From: an uncultured Clostridium sp.
Lineage (GTDB): Bacteria > Bacillota > Clostridia > Clostridiales > Clostridiaceae
NCBI GenBank assembly: GCA_946575275.1
Contig: CAMNZV010000056.1
Coordinates: forward strand, 1-8,502
Length of the DNA: 8,502 nucleotides
Reading direction: 5' to 3'
Part shown: positions 7,593-8,502 of the stretch, piece after piece
Position numbering within the stretch: the first letter of the stretch is position 1
Layout of the letters: each line of letters begins with the position of its first letter
Notes under the pieces: model-generated
The model's input: the letters and a program-made list of their open reading frames with translations, nothing else
Told to the model about the DNA's origin: nothing
Databases searched by the model: none
Program-made: the position numbers and the translations under genes

Positions 7593-7646
7593 TCACTTCC
7601 TGATTTGCTTTAATATATTATCTCCAGTTTCCATTTTTTTATTCAT
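7593..7646 (-). CDS. Doubtful 17-codon ORF just upstream of maf
   Basis: An ATG at 7644-7646 opens a 17-residue frame (MNKKMETGDNILKQIRK) that ends in TGA inside the maf ribosome site, 4 bases before the maf TTG. The peptide has ordinary composition, and its stop position would allow coupling to maf. Against it, there is no good ribosome site at the right distance; the nearest purine run, AAGG, lies about 18 bases upstream. Short open frames are also expected by chance. It is out of frame with maf, so it is not a missed N-terminus. It may be a leader peptide, a gene remnant or nothing. Confidence 0.15.
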   Translation of the reverse strand: MNKKMETGDNILKQIRK

Positions 7647-7672
7647 TGTTAAATTTTTATTAATCCTTATAT

Positions 7673-7701
7673 AGTTTATCATTTAATATTTCTTTAAACA
7701 A
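7673..7701 (-). promoter_or_regulatory. Candidate promoter for maf-radC-mreBCD-PBP2
   Basis: On the minus strand, TTGTTT (7696-7701) is followed after exactly 17 bases by TAAACT (7673-7678), with an extended TG two bases before it (TGATAAACT). The start point would be near 7666, about 80 bases before maf. The -35 and -10 each match consensus only in part. An alternative is the exact TATAAT at 7713-7718, with TTAAAA 18 bases upstream at the end of the SPOR gene. Either would give the maf to PBP2 group its own promoter within the 150-base gap. I see no convincing terminator for the SPOR gene, so read-through from it remains possible. Confidence 0.35.
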
Positions 7702-7738
7702 GTACATTTAGCATTATAGAAGCTATTTTAATTAATTT

Positions 7739-8425
7739 TTAAGATTTATTATTATATTCTCCAATAATTCCATATATAAAAACAAGACTTTCTTGAGTAT
7801 CTTTTTTAGAAAATTCCTCAGGCAATTCATTTATCTTTTCAGCAATCTTATTTATATCTTGAGCTTCCTTTTCCATAGTGCTTGTAGTTTCTTTTGCCCA
7901 ATTCTTAAATTCTAATGTATTTATACTTTCTATTTCAGCATCATTTATTTTATTTATTATTTGTAAATACCCCTTAATTAATTCTAGCTTAACCTTATCA
8001 TTAACATCTTTTTCTGATAAATTGTAGTTTATTATAAAGTTATTAATATTTAAATTTGTAAGCTCCTCCTTTTTATTATTTATCTCCCCATCTGTATATA
8101 TTCCAGCTATTATTTTATATTTACCTTCTTCTTCAAAAACAAATGGAGCGTAATTGCTTGGTATTTTTGATATCGCTAAATCTGCATTTGCTTTTTCACT
8201 ATATACACCACATTGTATAACTGAGATTTTTATATTTCCATTATCATTGTTAATCTCAGTATTTAATTTATCCTCTACTTTAAAGAAGTTGTTAAACACA
8301 TTATAATTGGTAACTATATTAAATAATGCAACTCCAAGGAATACACTTAATAATAATATTATTATTAAATATAATATTGTATTGTTTCTTTTTGCCTTTC
8401 CATAATTATATCTTGTATACTTCAT
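7739..8425 (-). CDS. Membrane-anchored SPOR-domain protein
   Basis: SPOR domains bind glycan strands stripped of stem peptides, which are enriched at division septa and in the sporulation septum. The 228-aa protein has a basic cytoplasmic N-terminus (1-14), one membrane helix (about 17-38), a linker, a SPOR domain at about 64-136, and an extra C-terminal region (137-228). The SPOR domain shows the family start IKISVIQCGVYSEKANADLA (65-84), then VFEEEGKYKIIAGIY (96-110) and a second alpha-beta unit ending in INNFIINYNL (127-136). The C-terminal region is acidic and probably helical. Topology would place the SPOR domain outside the membrane. The start is set by AAGGAGTG (8431-8438), 7 bases from the ATG. 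It stands 150 bases upstream of maf on the same strand. The domain assignment rests on pattern and spacing; the exact role is not known. Confidence 0.8.
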   Translation of the reverse strand: MKYTRYNYGKAKRNNTILYLIIILLLSVFLGVALFNIVTNYNVFNNFFKVEDKLNTEINNDNGNIKISVIQCGVYSEKANADLAISKIPSNYAPFVFEEEGKYKIIAGIYTDGEINNKKEELTNLNINNFIINYNLSEKDVNDKVKLELIKGYLQIINKINDAEIESINTLEFKNWAKETTSTMEKEAQDINKIAEKINELPEEFSKKDTQESLVFIYGIIGEYNNKS

Positions 8426-8462
8426 ACTATCACTCCTTAAAATATCCTTTATTGATATATAT

Positions 8463-8488
8463 TAATGAATGAATGAGATAATTCATTA
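8463..8488. repeat. 8-bp inverted repeat in the leader of the SPOR gene
   Basis: TAATGAAT (8463-8470) and ATTCATTA (8481-8488) are exact reverse complements with a 10-base spacer. One arm lies within three tandem AATG units (8464-8475). The repeat is 38-63 bases upstream of the SPOR gene ATG. A weak -10-like CATAAT (8485-8490, minus strand) overlaps the other arm; its -35 would fall at or beyond the window edge, so I cannot judge it. The T-rich run on the minus strand at 8496-8502 could be the tail of a terminator for a gene outside. Chance is a real alternative in such AT-rich sequence. Confidence 0.25.
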
Positions 8489-8502
8489 TGTAAATAAAAA
8501 AA

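Noticed and set aside
7713..7718. Exact TATAAT just downstream of the SPOR stop as the main maf promoter
   Set aside because: The hexamer is perfect, but its -35 partner (TTAAAA at 18 bases) is weak and such boxes are frequent in AT-rich DNA. It is kept only as an alternative to the 7673-7701 promoter.
7700..7738. Terminator after the SPOR gene built on TAGC...GCTA (about 7708-7724)
   Set aside because: The stem is only four pairs with no proper U tract, so it is not stable enough to call.
8464..8475. AATG tandem repeat as a phase-variation tract
   Set aside because: Only three units are present and they lie in a leader, not in a coding or spacer position where slippage would clearly switch expression.
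1..8502. Mobile element, CRISPR array, tRNA, rRNA or riboswitch
   Set aside because: I found no transposase, long terminal repeats, regularly spaced repeats, tRNA-like cloverleaf or recognisable riboswitch core. All gaps between genes are 150 bases or shorter.

Overview
The window is a low-GC (roughly 30% by eye), tightly packed chromosomal segment. Every convincing gene is on the minus strand, so transcription runs from high to low coordinates. The AT-rich codon use, strong AGGAGG-type ribosome sites, protein similarities and gene order (SPOR protein, maf, radC, mreB, mreC, mreD, penicillin-binding protein 2, minC, minD) point to a Firmicute of the class Clostridia, most likely Clostridium sensu stricto. 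I cannot name the species from the sequence.

Layout in the direction of transcription. At 8426-8502 is an AT-rich leader with a small inverted repeat and no clear promoter. At 7739-8425 is a membrane-anchored SPOR-domain protein. A 150-base gap (7589-7738) follows, holding a candidate promoter and a doubtful 17-codon ORF. Then comes a compact run in which gaps are 29 bases or less: maf (7019-7588, TTG start), radC (6300-6989), mreB (5267-6280), mreC (4421-5263), mreD (3915-4412) and the PBP2 gene (1048-3918), which overlaps mreD by 4 bases. A second 150-base gap (898-1047) contains, in order, a 24-position hairpin with a U-rich tail (likely terminator), a good extended -10 promoter, and a perfect 10-bp inverted repeat across the expected transcription start. 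Then follow minC (247-897) and the first 75 codons of minD (1-225), which is cut by the window edge.

How the genes fit together. MreB filaments, MreC, MreD and PBP2 are the core of the elongasome, which inserts lateral-wall peptidoglycan in rod-shaped cells. MinC and MinD keep FtsZ assembly away from the poles. The SPOR protein probably binds septal glycan, and Maf is a nucleotide pyrophosphatase linked to septation control. The segment is thus a cell-shape and division-site cluster, with radC as a passenger of poorly known function.

This is a conserved clostridial arrangement, and I see no mobile element, CRISPR array, RNA gene or novel system. The points most worth a second look are the regulatory gap before minC, the large insertions in PBP2, the Ser-to-Gly change in the MinC RSGQ motif, and the C-terminal tail of the SPOR protein.
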